From an uncultured Alphaproteobacteria bacterium (lineage in GTDB: Bacteria > Pseudomonadota > Alphaproteobacteria > Rs-D84), in NCBI GenBank assembly GCA_937888635.1, contig CALARG010000019.1, positions 1 through 13,834 of the forward strand: DNA of 13,834 bases. The letters run 5' to 3'. The notes beneath the pieces were generated by a model. The model made no database searches. It was given only the letters and a program-made list of their open reading frames with translations, and was not told the DNA's origin. Below are positions 13,164 through 13,834 of the stretch, in pieces. How positions within the stretch are numbered: the stretch's first letter is position 1; each line of letters begins with the position of its first letter. Made by a program: the position numbers and the translations under genes.

Positions 13164-13759
13164 AATGATTTACGCCCCCCGAACGCCAATGATAATGTTC
13201 CATCGTCAATATAATCCAGTTCGCCACCCAATGGCACCCCAGATGCCAGTTCTGTGAATGCAACATCAGGGCAATCTGATAAAACAGACATTATGTAATG
13301 CTGGGTTGTTTTACCTTCTACTGTGTTTGGCAGGGCAAAAATAATTTCGGTTATCTTTTCTGATGTAATACGCGATGCCAGATTTTGAATATTTAAATCC
13401 TGGGGCAGAATGCCAGACGCGCCAGACAGCAATCCGCCAATAATATGATACCGACCATGAAACACAGATGATTTTTCCAATGTCCAAACATCGGACAGGT
13501 CGCGCACAATACACAGTCCACCATTTTGTCGCGATGCGTCACGACAAAATTCACACACGCCACCACCACGATCTGTTAATACACCACAATTTGGACATGG
13601 CGCAATATTTTCCATTGCATCAACAATTGCAGATGCCAATGCATTACCGCGACCGGTTTTATCCTGTAATAACGCCAGGGCAATACGCTGGCCACCACGA
13701 TTGCCAACACGGGGCAGTCGTGCAAATAATTTAATTAACTTTTCTATTTTTGGATTCAT
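13160..13759 (-). CDS. recR: recombination mediator protein RecR
   Basis: RecR works with RecO (and RecF) to load RecA on gapped, SSB-coated DNA. The 199-residue product has a helix-hairpin-helix (ARLPRVGNRGGQRIALALL, 13-31), a four-cysteine zinc finger (Cys55, Cys58, Cys69, Cys72), and a Toprim domain from about residue 80 (CIVRDLSDVWTLE, YHIIGGLLSGASGILP). It ends with the Walker-like GVPLGGELDYIDDGTLSLAF. Length is standard. The HhH loop is LPRVG rather than the common LPGVG. The ATG at 13759 matches the family N-terminus, yet no Shine-Dalgarno sequence precedes it and the predicted transcription start is only about 3-5 bases upstream. It leads a recR-rsmA-antiporter unit; dnaX and ybaB, its frequent partners, would lie beyond the window if present. 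Confidence 0.97.
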   Translation of the reverse strand: MNPKIEKLIKLFARLPRVGNRGGQRIALALLQDKTGRGNALASAIVDAMENIAPCPNCGVLTDRGGGVCEFCRDASRQNGGLCIVRDLSDVWTLEKSSVFHGRYHIIGGLLSGASGILPQDLNIQNLASRITSEKITEIIFALPNTVEGKTTQHYIMSVLSDCPDVAFTELASGVPLGGELDYIDDGTLSLAFGGRKSL

Positions 13760-13769
13760 CGTGAATTAT

Positions 13770-13798
13770 AAAATACTAGTGAAAAACATAACTGTCAA
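13770..13798 (-). promoter_or_regulatory. promoter of recR-rsmA-antiporter
   Basis: On the minus strand, a consensus TTGACA (13798-13793) and TATTTT (13775-13770) are separated by 17 bases. The predicted start falls near 13762-13764, almost at the recR ATG (13759). A perfect TATAAT at 13770-13765 is 22 bases from the -35 box and is less likely the -10 element. Confidence 0.6.
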
Positions 13799-13834
13799 TA
13801 CCGTTTGCAGTGGCAGACGATTTTAATTTTTGCG

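Noticed and set aside
13765..13770. Perfect TATAAT upstream of recR as the -10 box
   Set aside because: It is 22 bases from the TTGACA and would start transcription inside the recR coding region; TATTTT at 17-base spacing fits better.
1..13834. CRISPR arrays, insertion sequences, integrase or toxin-antitoxin genes
   Set aside because: No regularly spaced repeats, transposase or integrase motifs, or terminal inverted repeats with target duplications were seen on either strand.

Overview
The window looks like a chromosomal segment of an alphaproteobacterium of moderate to low G+C. The evidence is the tRNA-Trp/secE/nusG/rplK order, alphaproteobacterial-looking NusG, YidC, LspA, RsmA and RecR, and a SPOR domain of the type common in that class. 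TAA and TGA are both used as stops and tRNA-Trp has a CCA anticodon, so the code looks standard. I cannot name the genus. A host-associated or uncultured lineage is plausible but is only an inference.

Layout. (1) Positions 1-1443, minus strand: tRNA-Trp, secE, nusG and the first 64 codons of rplK, driven by two good sigma70-like promoters at 1379-1443. Between tRNA-Trp and secE lie a long hairpin and a perfect 19-base copy of the tRNA 3' end. (2) Positions 1501-6261, plus strand: a three-gene operon encoding VirB8-, VirB9- and VirB10-like core proteins of a type IV secretion apparatus, with its own promoter and a strong terminator. No ATPase, coupling protein, pilin or VirB7 gene is visible. 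VirB9 carries a C-terminal SPOR-like domain. VirB10 carries an ASH/Hydin-like periplasmic domain, a Pro/Glu-rich stalk and a long cysteine-rich extension. (3) Positions 6262-8402, plus strand: an accessory strip with tandem terminators, two tiny possible ORFs, two small hypothetical genes, a structured 245-base leader ending in an intrinsic terminator, and an AT-rich family 2 glycosyltransferase. (4) Positions 8401-13834, minus strand: recR-rsmA-CPA2 antiporter (a compact run), then a terminator and a promoter, then lspA-yidC. A bidirectional terminator is shared with the convergent glycosyltransferase gene.

How the parts relate: regions 1 and 4 are housekeeping genes (translation, protein export and membrane insertion, lipoprotein processing, rRNA methylation, recombination repair, cation homeostasis). 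Region 2 is the best candidate for an undescribed system: a minimal envelope-spanning VirB8/9/10 complex with added peptidoglycan-binding-like, Ig-like and cysteine-rich modules. It may work with T4SS genes elsewhere in the genome or have been adapted to another envelope role. All domain calls rest on reading motifs by eye; no database search was run.
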